A stretch of 64,000 nt of DNA from Acanthornis magna (GCA_036785705.1 JAWUZG010000051.1:15776501-15840500), one strand, 5' to 3'; shown: positions 38,370 to 51,600, numbered from the stretch's first letter. The notes: generated from the letters alone by a model not told the origin. Translations and numbers: made by a program.

Positions 38370-41300
38370 TCGATGAAAACTGCCAAAACCACCACCACCA
38401 GCAACAAAACTCCAAACAAACACCTGCAGAAGAAAGTTTTGTAAAATCTTCTTCAAGATGTGGAAGTGAATGCCAATCACATGGCTTCTTTTGGTTTCCT
38501 CAGTTTTTTCCATCATCAACCTGAGAAAATTGACATCCTTTCCAGAATCTATGGCATGTTTGTATGGTGAAATATTGACTTATATTTGAATTCTATGGTT
38601 CTTTGCAATAGTTGAAGGCCAGACCACACCATGTAATCAGAATCTGTTTTGTTGTATAGCATGACTGTGCACCTATAGAGAACCTTGCTTGGTGACAGAC
38701 CTCTGACTACTTTGAAAGTACATAAACAGAGTTTGCAGCTATCCACTATTAACCAGGAGGATCGTTTATGAGCAGGCAAGCTACCACAGGAATCCAGCTC
38801 CTTGAACAGGCAGTGAGACAGATAACCTACTCTGACTAATCTACAAGTACCCAAATGCAGATAAACAGACAGGTACTGCTGAGACTGAACAGCCCGTCAC
38901 CAATATTCATCCAATAGGCTCTTGCTGTCATTTTGACGAGGTTTCTCTGCAAAGGAGAGAGGAAGTATTTAAAATGCTCTTAACAGAGGACACAAAATCC
39001 TGCAAAGATACAGCAAGGAAAAAAAATAAGATTCAGCTGCTGTCAGGAAAGAATACAGGACCCAAGAAAAGTTATCGTACTCAAAAACACCCATGTTTTT
39101 GTTTTGGTTTTGGTTTGTTTTAATTTGTCTCCAAGTATTTGGAGTAATACTCTCAATCATCCTGTTCAAATACTGCAAAATCTCAGCTGTAGGAGCCAAG
39201 TTTCTAATTAATAGTGAGTTACTGCTCATAGGACTGCTCTAGAGGTCACCCACTTAAAAGGCTCCTCTTGCTCTCCACCAGCATACCCTTAACACCGAAG
39301 AAAGTTTTACAGACCAGAATCCCAAAGCCAGTTATACAGATTGTGTCACCTGCTGATTCCCCCGCAGAAGGGCACATGTGTTATTGTCATGGCACTAGTG
39401 CAGAGCACATGCAAATGGATTTGAAGACCCAACATTGTGTCACACTGCTCATGTATGCTGCTGTAAGTCAGTGGATGAGCTGCAGCAGCGCTGTTGGCTC
39501 ATTTGTCACACACCAGCCAGCACTGGCTAAAAGAAGAAAGAGAGTAGGGCTGTCCCCCATGTCAGACAACACAACTGAACCAGCTCGGCTTTGGAATGAC
39601 AGGAGATGAGCCATGTTCATAGGTGAAACTAGTGCCTCCTGGCTTATAGGACCTGGATTTCACACTGCAATCCTTGCTGGTTTTCCTACCCCAGCAGCAC
39701 TTATCTTTAATGGGAATATGGAAACTGTTGTATATTTAAAGCTGTACTTGCTGAAGTCTGCTCTGATTATATTAAAAATAATTAAGACCTATAATAGTTT
39801 CCAGTGGTTTTGCTTAATCCCAATGTTATTTGCAGCAGATAGAGACAGTGTCTAGTTCCAATAGTTGACTTATTTATTTTGCCTAAAATGCCTACTGAAG
39901 ATGAATTTGGCATCTCCTATGACATGAAGGAAAACAAGGCATTAACATATGGAAGGTGTCCACAATTTTAACCTTCAAAAACACTGAGGTGATTCTTATA
40001 CAGTGTTTACAGAGTTTAAAATGTTTTACCTGTCCATCCTATTTGTAAAAGGAACCACAAATCATGTGTTATCAACCCATATGCTATTGTCAAACATGTC
40101 TTTGAGTAACTGTCTTATCATTACAGCTCTTGGTATGGAGCCAAGCACTGAAACACACTGCGTACATTTATATTTTGTTGGAAGTTCTTAATGCATTGTA
40201 TTGCATCCCAATAATAGTGATAGAAACCTAAGGTGATTACTGTCTATAAAATAAATATATATTTTTGGCCAAAACATATAATTTGCTAAAGTAAAAAAAA
40301 AGTCCAGAGCATTACACTGTACAACAAAAAAATCTGTTTGCAATTATGTCTCTTCAGTGTCCCTTCTACACTTGCCCCAAAGAGACACTTAGTAAAGGAA
40401 CAGCAAATTATGAATTATTATTGCTAGTGCTACATCATCATTAGCTCAACAGTAGGTCAGAAGAAGAAAAAACTAAATCTGGACTAAATCTAAGACTGCA
40501 GACTCTTATTTAATGGCTATAAAGATGCACTTTGTGAATTATTATTCATAAGCCATTCAGTGTCTTAATGTTACATGTTAAGTGAAAAATAACTGCATTT
40601 AAGTGTTCTTTGCTCTTTACAACTGTGTTTTTACCAACACCCAAAGAAAAGAACAAACATTTTTTACTTTTGGGAGGGAGAGAGGGGATATACGTATGTA
40701 TACATTTGGGGAAACTTGACTCAAGTAATTGCAGAAACCTATACAGAAACACTGCTAAAGAGCAGATTTTAGTCCACTATCCTGCAATCTTAAATGTCAA
40801 GAAGTAGAAGCAAATTGCAAATTTAGCACTTCAACTGTAGGATGACTGGTGCATTATGAGTAAGAGCCAAAGACAAGTAGCATTCATCCATCTAACAGAA
40901 TATAACTGCTCTATGGTTCATGGACCAAATACCATAAAAACTCAGAATACACTGATTCTACATGGAAGTTAATTAATAAAAAATAAATCAAGCATTTGGA
41001 AAAATAAAATTATCTTCATCATGACAAACAGATACAATATTAGAATTTTAAGTGCATTATATTGCATTAATTCATGAAGTAAATCTGCCATTTGTTAAAA
41101 AAAAAAACTAAACCAAAACCAAAAAGTTTATCAAGGAGACAAACATACTGGATGAATAAAATGAAATTTTTTTAAACTCCTGAAGAGAGACATGCAAATA
41201 GAAAAATTTGAAAGCTTCACATGTTCCATTTTCATCGGCGAAATCCACCTGAACAATTACGTGTTTGGCTCTGTGAAAGGCACCTAAAGCTAAAATTAAA

Positions 41301-43924
41301 TTATATTACAAATGATTTAATAATATCAATAGCCCTTGACTTTCTAAACACTTCCCTGTATGGTGTCTTTCAATACATTGCTATTTCCTGAAGGCATGCA
41401 GCAATATTTTAAAACCTATTTTCTGTCAACAAGCATTTCTCCCCATTTAAGAAACATCACAACCAGCCTGTTCACTGGATCACAAACTAAAGACAAAAGA
41501 ATCTATTTCAGTATGAATCTTGCCTCCTCTTAACCTCCCTCTGCAAGAGAAGAGGGGAGAATGGAAATAAAGTATTTTTAACTGTTCCCACAGTGAGAAA
41601 AACATTACTTTTTGGAAGATTTTGTCATAGATTTCATATAGCTAAGGCAACCATTATTTCAGTATTCGCTGTTTCTCTGACCATCACATAATTTATAGCT
41701 TCTGTTTTCTAACACCAAAAATATATTCAGAAAAAAATGAAAGTTCTCTTTTAGACTTAGCTCCAGTAGGCATATAAATGTTCCTAACTGAGAGGGTTAA
41801 TTAGAATTTTAGCTTTACTTTTTTGCTACTTGCCCAGAAGCTGATGTTGAATTTTACATACTAAATGCGTAATTGAGCTTAGAAAAATGAAAATTAGATG
41901 ATTTGAAATAAATTTATATGGATGTAAAAAGAAAATATAATAAAAATGAAGTGATTTCATTCTGAACCCAAGTGCTTGAATAATAAAAAATAACCAACCA
42001 GAAGTTTAGGGCAGTGCTAGTGAACCCTGAGAAGAAATGAACTGCCTACAATGTTATTTCTTCATATTTTTGGAAAACCCTTTTTTAATTTAAAACTGGA
42101 TTTACTTCTTTAATGACAGTATATAGCAGGATATTTGCCTCACAGCCTTTGATGTGCTAATAAAAATTATTTAAATGGCAGTGATTGAACCAGTTACATA
42201 AAATATGCATAAAAGAACTAATTTTTTTTTTATTCACAACTTACTAGATTTTGATAAAAGGCACTATAGTTAACTATGCATTTGTTACAAAAAACTACAT
42301 TCTCAGATCCTATTTGCACCTCACTTCAAAAATATCATTAGAGAAAATTTGGTTTTAAGCAAAATTTTCCAGTATTCTAAACAACTCGCTTGCAAATATT
42401 TTGCCCAATGTTTTAGGATGTCAGACAAAAAAGAAAATTAGGTAAGTGTGATGACAAATGTTTTGCTCTTAGCAAAGCACAAATGTGTGTGAGTTTCTTT
42501 TAGCAAGAAGTTCTGACAAAACATTGACCAAGATAATGTTGATGTCTCTGAAGAGAAGGCAGAGACGAGCAGAGGCTGCATTCTTATAAGAATTATGTAT
42601 CTTCTTATAAGAATAATAACCTCTATTGGTTAGGTTGTATGTCAGATTGTTGGCTGGCAGAGCTACACCAAGATGTACTGGAATAACTTCTATGATACTA
42701 AGATTTATCAATGACAAATTGTGCCTAATGCACCTACCTGATGAGAATGCCAAGATTCAAGCATTTCACTATATGTAAAATGATAACTTACTGTTCAGAA
42801 GTAGCTAGAAATGTGCACATAATTTTTCTTTTTCATTTTCCCTCACGCAGTCCCAAACCACTTGATACACTTTTGCTACAGATTATAAACTCTTTGGAAT
42901 TGTATTTCCTAAATTATTATGCAGTACTTCCCACTACAAAACGTGCACCTCAGTGACATTTAAGCGCAAACAGGACACGTAGCTGGACAATAAACAACAA
43001 AGAAAAATGTATTTCCATAATAATCTTCAGATTTGCTGCAGCTAAAAATTTGACAAGTCTGTTTACTTCACAGTTCCGGTGAAGTACTGGGATCTTTCCC
43101 GACTGCACAAGCAAATATATAAATATCAAAAAAAGTTGCTGCACCTTAATAAACACTGAATGTACATGCTAACCAAATGACAATAAGAGTTAAATTTCCA
43201 GTCAAAACCAACTGCTGCATTTACACACTGAATCTTGGTCTCCTGACTACTGCCCTAGTTCCTTAATAGAAACTTGGAACTTTTTCTTAATATTAATAGA
43301 TGTGTAGAACTGAGGTTCCATAACATCATATCAGGTTTTACTTGGGTGACTAAATAATGACTGAAGTGCTCAGCTCCTGTTTGAGTTTGAAAATTACAAC
43401 CACTCATTTAATCTATTTTCAGTAGGGATTCCTACAATTAGGTAGTGATAAAGTAAAATTTAGAAAAACAATCTGATTCACTTGTTACTTACCAGAGTTT
43501 CCCAAATTCACACCTTATTTCTGCTAAAGTTCCAGTATTTTGCAAAAATAAAATTATTTCAAGGTAAAGAAAATAATTATTACCCTCATATAGCCAGTTG
43601 GGGTACTCTGTCTATTACTAAACAACAGATCAGCCAAAAGTGAGTGCTTGTGTCTGGTCTGAAGAAAAAACTTCCACATTGCAGTTCACAGCAGTTCATG
43701 CAAATAGAAGTAAAATGAAGAACATTTTGCCAGAAAGTAGACCAAATTTTTCTAGTTCTAAGAAAGCTGCAGAAAGTGAAGTTTTTGTTCCATGGAAACA
43801 AACCTCAAAGAAAGATATTTAAGGCAAAACTATATCCACCCGTAGGGAGGTAAAATGTATGATAAGAAATCCAGAAAGCATTATTTTTGTAATGGGATAT
43901 CTGTTTTGTGCCATACAGTCTTAC

Positions 43925-44025
43925 CTTTCTCTGTTAAATTTCAGAGAATGTAGAATAGCTGGTCGTTTCTGTCGGAGGTTCCACAAATGAAGTGCATCAT
44001 CGGCACATGCACTGACCAAAGCACC
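43925..44025 (-). CDS. STXBP5L: STXBP5L exon b, WD40 blade
   Basis: This is a 101-nt exon entering in phase 0 and leaving after two bases of an Arg codon (AG|G). It reads GALVSACADDALHLWNL, then RQKRPAILHSLKFNRE(R). The LHLWNL segment is the WD-type strand of a propeller blade. The acceptor is TCTAG|GGTGCT and the donor AAAG|GTAAGA. LKFNRER matches STXBP5L, where I recall LKFCRER in STXBP5. The stretch SACADDALHLWNL differs from the recalled STXBP5L form (SASSDDTLHLWNL) and STXBP5 form (SALADDTLHLWNL) at Cys and at Ala for Thr. It remains fully open and conservative, so I read this as lineage variation rather than decay. At 101 nt, skipping it would break the frame. Confidence 0.97.
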
Positions 44026-46055
44026 CTAGAGCAGACACAAAATACAGAAACGTGTTATTTTTTCTGCAGATTCTTATTCTTAAGTCATCCTCACTGTTAA
44101 TGATCTAGCCATAAACCTGACAGTTCATGAAAAACTGTTATTTTCTTCTAGAAAATACCCAACTCTACCATAAAAAACAGACAATTTGAATTTATCCGGT
44201 AAACGTAAACATTTTAAACTAGTACAAGCTCAGCCAAAGTTAAATTAATACTCCATCAATTTAAAACTCAAATTAAAGCTTTGTACCAAGGTTACATAAG
44301 CAAACTCTCACGCCTTTCCATGTAAGTGCAGAGATTAAAAAATGTAGAACAGACAGCACTTACTTAAAAAGGTGAGTATAAAAGATGTAACTGCAGGATA
44401 AAGGGATTAGTGCATGCACAGGCACACAAGTGACAGTGTCAAGCACAGCTTAGTTGTCATATCAAGATAGGATGAAAATTCAAAACTGGAACTGTGAAAA
44501 GAGGATGTGGATAAGAAAGTAGGGGCAGGTAGCAAGAGGAGAGGACCTAGGAATAACTAAGAGATGTAGACAGAAGGACAGGGTCTTTATCACAGAACAG
44601 AAATACTCTGAAGACTGGTTCTGCTTCTGGTGTCCCAAAAATGGTCATCTTTCAAAGCCCAGACCTCTACCTGACTGAGCAGCTTGGAGTGAACTTATTC
44701 TACACCTGCTTTTGACTACCTTTCTCTTCACCACAGAACACTGATGACATGCAAAGATTAACTGGACGGGAAGTTCCCTACTGCTCCTGCAATGGCTTAC
44801 TACGCTTACACCTCACATCAGGCCTAGCACAGATGATCTACTCTAGTACATTGCCATCACAGAGAGGAACAGATTGCCCAAACAGAAGGCAATGTTTTAT
44901 ACTGAGGAAGGGTGAGAATGTCACTGAAAAGACTAGTACATACCATCTATGACTGACTGATAAATGTCTCTAACCTTAGCAACTTTTCAACATTAACCTA
45001 TGCAAATGAAATTTATGGACGTGAGACTTCTCTAATGCAGTGCAATCCATGCTTTAATTCTCATCTCCCAAAGAGTCAGAAAGAATGTCCACCACAAAAG
45101 TCAAATTAATCCTATGTATTAGGGGGTTTGCTGGTCTCCTAATCAAAAGAAAGAACAGTGATTCAAACCTTGGCCTTCCTGTTCTCATCCCTGCATTCCT
45201 CTAAAGAATTTCACCAGACTGATTTTAAAGTTTCAGTCCTCCCTCCTCAGTTTCTGTGGTTCAGTTACTTTCTCCAAATAGATGTAGGAAAAAATTAAAT
45301 ATTTTTCAGGTTAAAAATCCCATAAAATGAAAACTCTTCCCCTGAGAAGTTCTAAGATCTCCACACTTAGAAAGAGGACTTGAAACTGTCAGAAGTGGTT
45401 ACTTATGTCATGGCACAAAATTAATCAAAGCTGAACTAAGATTTGGCCAAACTATAAGGCCCCTCCCCCCAAAAAATCTGATTTGGGTTCTCCAGAAAGT
45501 CTTCTTGCCTATTCCCACTTTCAGAATCTTCTGCAGAGAGCAAGCCATAATCTGGCACTGTTTATTCATGTTGTCTAAACTTGATTTTGACAAACCATTT
45601 ACAAAGACTAAGCATGATGGTTTGATTGATGATCCCTGCAATTGCTTTTGGTTGCTTCAAGTAATAGCACCTCCCCAACTATTGAGTTTTCAGCCAATAA
45701 CCACCAATATATTTCAATGGAAAGATTTAATCCATTTATTAATTTCTATTTGAACCAGGACTGTGCAGTGTTTTTGGTAACTTAATGGATTTTACATCTA
45801 CTCACACACATTCATATATTGACTGCCTTTTGTTCAGTACTTTAAACTGATGTATAGGAAGGCAATACTTTTCCCCGAGTGCAGTCCCATAAATACCCGT
45901 CTAAAAAGCTGTATGTTGAATGTCCTCTGGATGTACACTGCTTCCTTATTGGCACAATTTGTCAATGTGAGAAGTTTTATCACTCAATTACAATAACATG
46001 AATTGATTTACTCAGCTAAATTTATACAGAAGAATCTGAGTAAATATGTCCTTAC
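44026..46055 (-). other. STXBP5L intron between exons a and b (2,030 bp)
   Basis: This is the shortest complete intron in the window (donor GTAAGG, acceptor CTCTAG). I see nothing in it beyond ordinary AT-rich sequence. Open frames near 44750 and 45500 are short and lack codon bias or family similarity. Confidence 0.85.
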
Positions 46056-46137
46056 CTCATTGATTAAGAACTGGAGCTGCAGAACTGCAGCACCACTTTC
46101 ATGTTGGCAGTAGCAATCAACACCAGGCCTGCCCAAT
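46056..46137 (-). CDS. STXBP5L: STXBP5L exon a (first visible exon), WD40 propeller
   Basis: This is an 82-nt exon: one base completing a split codon, then 27 codons beginning LGRPGVDCYC and ending LQLQFLINE. The stretch is near-invariant in tomosyns; the Asp in GVDCYC and QHESG fit STXBP5L, where STXBP5 has GVECYC and QHDSG (recalled). The donor is GAG|GTAAGG in phase 0. The acceptor chosen is CAACAG|ATTGGGC, because it restores the family reading I-L-G-R-P across the junction. Its upstream sequence is a poor polypyrimidine tract. A better-looking acceptor lies 33 nt upstream at 46171-46172 and would lengthen the exon in frame to 46170. The preceding exon, expected to encode the stretch ending in GTRTGA(I/V)RI, was not found in the remaining 17.9 kb. 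Confidence 0.95.
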
Positions 46138-47785
46138 CTGTTGCCATCAAAGTCAAGGATTCTAACATTCCTGTTATCACCAGAAGTAAAGAGGGAAAGA
46201 AAGAACTACCAATTAAACTCTAATTAACCTTTAATTAACCTCAATTCTTCTTGCTTTCTGTAAAACAAAAGAATTCATGCTGACTTTCCACTATTCTAAT
46301 TAAAGTACCAACATCAGCAGCCTGAAACATGTGCAATTGTGAATGATCTTTTCTTGCCTGGATTTTTTTTTCCTATGAAACAAAGTACATGAATTAAAAC
46401 ATAAATTCAGCAGGATTCATCTTACATTTATTTTTATATATTATTGGTTTATATAACACATGAATGTACCTGATTTATGTACTTATCAAGACCAGATATA
46501 TAATAAATGTAGCTTTTTATCCATTCTCTTTAGGTCTTTTCCTGTGCATGCTAAATTGTTATCTCCCTAACCTAGAGGATGATGGCCTTTCCCATCTGAG
46601 CCAGAGACTTTAACAAGAAACTGTTGCTCCAGAAAATTGCTGAAGATCAAAATTAAAGCAAAAGGAGAAATAGGAAATACATTTTTAGCAACCATATTGT
46701 GTGAAGCATATGAAACACCTTCACATATTAAAAACATCAGGATTATGATCAGAAACAGGATTTTACAACACAGAGCCTGATCTACTTGTAACATACAATC
46801 ATATTAGCATATTATAAAACCCTGAACAAAAAAAGCCACTTATTTTACCTGCAGGTAAACGTCAGAATCTTTACTCCCCCTTTCACAGGAGATGTGCAGT
46901 AAACCATTCTAACACTGGCCTTCGAGAAGTATAATTCATAAATTAGGAAATTTGAGTCTTAAAAGTTCAAAATATGAAGCAATTACTTTTCCAATTGTTA
47001 AACAAGCAGCTCAATGGATACCACTGACTTTGAGAGACCTGAACTCTACTCTTGATTTTTCCAACTGGTCCAGTGGATAACCTTAGGGGAAAAAAGTACC
47101 TTTTCTTACCTGAGACTTCATATCTCTATTTGTAAGCTGGAGGTGGTTCTATAAAACTGGTATTTATAGATCAAAAATTGTATATAAAACACCGTAACTA
47201 CATTACAGAACAGCAAGGGAAAGAAAAAAAGTAAGTAACTCCATTTGCCGCTTGTTCCCAAACTGTAGTCATGGATACAATCATAACTGATAAAATAATA
47301 AAAACCTGCATCTTTTAAACAACCTGTTCAAAATGGACAATAAGGATGTATTGTAGCCTAAGGCCCTTTTTAAGGGTTGATGGTAATCCTCTGGTCCATT
47401 CTGAATGACTGTTGTGTGGCCCTTTTTTAAACATTTAACAACCACTTCTTGTAACGTGAGAGAAAGTACCAAAACCAACCAAGGAAGTAACCAACCCACC
47501 TGGGATTTCAAGCTAACTGGAATTTTTAACAGATGAGTGCAGTCCTTTTAACCTGAGTTTAATACTCAGTACAAATACTTGACACTACTTAATGATTGCC
47601 CTTAATCATTGTCCTTAAGTTGCATCGCCCTAATTAAGTGGCTGTCACCCTTCAGCATTAGCATCATGCTAAGTCAGTTTTCTAGGAAACATCCTAAAAA
47701 AGTTGATGATTTCACTCAGCATATCCCAAACAAACAAAGCACTCTCCAAAAATTCACATTTATATGCATATGTTCACCATTAAAT

Positions 47786-47820
47786 ACAAATTACTAAAAT
47801 ACTCACAAATTACTAAAATA
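47786..47820 (+). repeat. 16-bp perfect direct repeat, period 19
   Basis: ACAAATTACTAAAATA occurs at 47786-47801 and again at 47805-47820. Confidence 0.95.
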
Positions 47821-50800
47821 AGAGAGAAATTGTGCTGTCTGCGTCATTCTGGCCAGTTGCCCTGAAGTGAGGACTGACACTTAAATAGTAGCATTAGCAC
47901 TGACTGCTGGTGGTTTTCAAACATTCTGGGAGCTGCACTGAGGTCCTTCCAGCAGAAGGAGCTGAAGAGATATGATGCCTTGGCACATGTTCTTGGCACT
48001 TGAGCCTATCTTCTGCAAATTCTGTGTTTTGCTGCCAAGCATGGAGAAGTACCACCTGACCTCACCAAGTCTTTTCATAGCAGTGTATTCCAACAGGACA
48101 TACAGCCCAAGAAGTACCTACAGTCCAGGCTTTGGACTGACTTTATTCTTTTTACTTTTGCCTTTTCACTAAATGATGCCTCTGTTATTAGGGAGAATAG
48201 AATTAAAAGTGGGGACTAACACATATGAATACCTCAAAGTAGACACCACAAGTTTCAAGAATAAAAGCTAGTTGCTATCTTCTCTCTTATCAGTATGTTG
48301 GATCTCCCAGGGGCCCTCAAAGCCATGCCAGATTATCCTAATTTATACGTAAGTGGGAAAAAGATAAAAACTAAGTCTGGATGTCTTTTGGGATCTAGAA
48401 TGAAACAAGTAGAATTAGAAACACATGCATCAAGCAGCGAAAGTATGACAGTAATAACATTCTAAAAGAAAAGCATTCTTTCTGAAAATTACATTAATCC
48501 TGGTTTTAAGATCTGAGTGAAATAGGATTTTTTGCTCTTCATTCACTTGTATGCAACACTTCTTCACTGAGTATTTCAACATCCTGATATTTCAAAGCTT
48601 ATAATTATTTGGGGAAAAATCAGTTGCTAAGATGACTAATTTTAAGTACTTGGATTCATCTTCCAAGATGCAGACTTCCATGACAGCATAATACAGAAGT
48701 AACCAAGAATTTACACTCTCATGTCCTGGAAATCAAAATTGTCAGTGAATGATTACATTCATGATGAGAAGTAACAATGACCAAATCTTTTCACAGCACT
48801 ATGACCACTTTCCACACTACCCCCACAGCTTTTTTATTCCATGACTCATTTTTACTATGTGATACACACAGATCTGATGTGTATCGTTCTTCTCAGAGGT
48901 TAGCATTAATGGAATCCAAATACCTGCAAGTCTTGAGTGTCCACTGAGAACCAAAAGTGCAGATACTTCAGAAAGGACCCCTGGAGCTGAGGCCAGCATT
49001 ACTTGCATCAGGTATTTAAATTCTTAGGACCAGAAGGTGCTGAGGTAAGACAGGTTTTTCTTCATTAAGACAGTGATTCTTTAGTAGTGTGAGATTAAAT
49101 CTTTTGGCAATAACAAGGACTGTAGTCTGATTCATTCCCCTTTGCAATGGCAAGGAAGATATGGTGTCATAAAGAACCTCCTTCCAAGGCATGCCAAGGC
49201 AGTTAGCAGATAGCCCCTGTCCAGTAAAAACTCCTAAATTACATATGGAACATTTTTCAAAACCAAAACTCTTCTGTAGAAGAAAATGACACCAGGCTAT
49301 GTAAATAAGCAGCTCTAACTTTTTTTGAGCACTTAACTAACTTCTTCCATGACTGAAACCAATCTATGTACAGAAATGAACGTTAAAGCAATAATTATTA
49401 AACAGAAACCATGATCTCACATCTACCATTTTAATAAAAAACACACATAGAAATGGGAAGATTCTATTTATAGGTTCTCCTTTAAAACATTTGGGGATTG
49501 TGGGGTGCTGCAGAAGTAGCATTGCTGCCTGGAGTCCTTGTCATCTGATCTGCACTGACTGGTACATGTTTGAGTAGGACTATACAGCACCCTAAAAGCA
49601 GATGCTTGTGGGCTGGTGTTACTCCATTACATAAACCAACTGCAAAATTGACTTAGGGAGTAACTCGAATATAGGACAGCTCTTTCTTGCAGAAGACTTA
49701 TTGCACTGAATTGACTGATTTATCAGTTAAAAGCACCAATGTATTTATCTAAATAATAAAATACTAGTATGATCAAAGAATTCAACCACGCCACTAACCA
49801 ACTAAACAACCAACCAGAAGGCTAGTCAGTTGTATCTGTGTCGCAGGGTGGATCTTGTCAAAAGATAACAATTATGGAAACAGCACCTTTAGCACCTAGA
49901 TTTGCAATTCTGAACATAGCTACTTTCAGTTCCTGGAATACATATTTTTACAGTTCCTTCATGGGATTTCTCAAAGTCTCACATACATTAATTTTCTGTC
50001 TACTAAGGACAGTGCATATTCTGGTACAAATAAATGCTACAGTCCTAAATAAATGCCTAAGCCCTAAATGCAAAACTGGGGTTCAAACTTTTTTTAATCT
50101 TTTCTCTCTTTACATGAGATATTCTGTATTTTGATTTCTGAAGTGTATTGCTCCAGCGTTTTGTTATCCTATTAAAAATGTCATGCTATATGTGGAATCA
50201 ATACATTTAGTTTTAATTTCAACCCTTTGCATCTCATTATGCTTTTTTATGCTACATTAAATAACTTCCTATTAGCAGAAATTTCCTGCTTTGAAACTTT
50301 ACCAAGCTGTATCTTATCCATCTTCTACATAAATAAAAGCAAAATACTCTGAGCTCCTTTACTTTCATGTCACCAGCAATTTTCTTAGCTTTGAATGTTG
50401 TGTGTTTTCATATATTGTCTAGAATGTGTGCTCAACTTCCGTCAAGTATCTAAACTAAAGCTACATACGATCTTGGTAATGGTTTCTTTAATACAATGTA
50501 AAAACATATATGGCATTTTATAATTTCTTTTATTCAATACTGTTTCTTAATACACGCGTGTACCACCTCTTTATTACAATGACAAATTGGGAAATCATAT
50601 TTGTTTTGGTTTTTGAGACCTCTCCATTGCTCTTCAGTAACTATGTGCCCCCTACAACGCTCCATTCTGTCAGCTGCTTGTAGCTGAGCCTACTGAATTC
50701 CTTACAAAGGACACGGAGCCTATTCCGACCTTTATGGCCTTCTATTTGCAGTAGATTCACTGGGCACTGCTTCATTATACAGTATCTTAGTGGGTTTTGT

Positions 50801-51475
50801 TTTGAACACAGACAGATTCAGTTTCACAATGAGCTTCATTATGTCTTGAATTCATTCAGCTGGTTAAATAAATAACTCATTTATTTTCCTCCCTCTACTA
50901 TGAAAAGGTGAAATACTAATGCAATTGGCTGGCATCTTAGGATGCTACATGTGAAATATTTTATAAACACAAACTTTTTTTGTTTTGGTCTCATAAACAT
51001 GAGATTTTGGTCTACAATGACCTTCATCTTGTCTGTTTTTCTTGACAGAGACTTCTCTGTTCATGCATACAAATTATGTAAGAGTTAATCTCAGGAACAG
51101 TTAAATATTCATTATGATCTATACTGGCTGAAAGATTTGCTTTTGGCAAGTCTTTGATTTCTTCCAGGTTAAAGCTTATAGATAGCTTGTATTTAATGGG
51201 AAGTCTATATACTAGAAGATATTCTTTTTCCCAGAGTATCTGCAGATACCACGAGAATCAGCAAAACTCATAAGGTTACATATTTTCATCTCTTCTGAAT
51301 AAGACTGCCTTTCAAGGTCTTTGTCATTTTGGAATTATCTGTTCCAGAAACAGAATACTAATACAATCACCATGCGATCAAACTCAATCAACCCTAAACT
51401 TGAAGTAGTACATCGTGAAAAGCAGTTACTAAGAGGTACTGACTCCAGCAAGATTTCACAAATAACGTAAAATCT

Positions 51476-51528
51476 TAGAATCATAGAATGGTGTGGGTTG
51501 GAAGGGACCTTAAAGATCATTTAGTTCA
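51476..51528 (-). mobile_element. CR1 LINE 3' terminus, short 5'-truncated copy
   Basis: The plus strand reads TAGAATCATAGAATGG, then GGGTTGGAAGGGACCTTAAA, then GATCATTTAGTTCACA. This is the reverse complement of the extreme 3' end of avian CR1, including its ATTCTATGATTCTA tail, so the element points along the minus strand and is only about 53 bp long. It is much better preserved than the other CR1 pieces here, so it is a younger insertion. It is a strong marker of bird DNA. Confidence 0.88.
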
Positions 51529-51596
51529 CACTTAGGTTAATAATTTCATAATCCATTTGTGGAGTATCAATAATTTTAAATTTCCTTCTGCATCTG

Positions 51597-51600
<4 letters not shown>

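Larger units (their letters stand above)
22548..43924 (-). other. STXBP5L intron between exons b and c (21,377 bp)
   Basis: This is the largest complete intron here (donor GTAAGA, acceptor TTTTCCAG). It holds a 36-bp imperfect tandem duplication (22806-22871), a CTTTCTGCC repeat (26801-26848), an inverted repeat (30612-30667), the solo LTR (32108-33486) and a (CCAA)6 microsatellite (38346-38369). Patches of higher GC at about 37020-37440 and 39260-39620 carry open frames of roughly 90-125 codons with no recognisable similarity. These may be old repeats. The rest is AT-rich and featureless to my eye. Confidence 0.8.
217..46137 (-). other. STXBP5L: STXBP5L (tomosyn-2) gene, internal part
   Basis: This is the span of the visible part of one minus-strand gene with six exons. 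Conceptual splicing gives about 197 uninterrupted codons of the N-terminal WD40 propeller of a tomosyn, roughly residues 97-293 of a protein of nearly 1,200 (numbering recalled from the human protein, so approximate). Tomosyns are cytosolic proteins that bind syntaxin through a C-terminal SNARE-like motif and limit vesicle fusion in neurons and secretory cells. Paralogue-specific stretches (LKFNRER, GYENGT, KRADLRAYYDE, FMCSHSDGSLTLWNLK) favour STXBP5L over STXBP5. Every intron is GT-AG, phases agree at every junction, and no frameshift or stop is seen, so the gene looks functional. The start, upstream exons and everything downstream of exon f lie outside the window. Confidence 0.93.

Noticed and set aside
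217..46137. Assignment to STXBP5 (tomosyn-1) instead of STXBP5L
   Set aside because: Exons b, c, d, e and most of f carry STXBP5L-type residues (FNRER, GNTHIVNIES, DSPRDEGK, GYENGT, FMCSHSDGSLTLW). Only SVAW in exon f points the other way.
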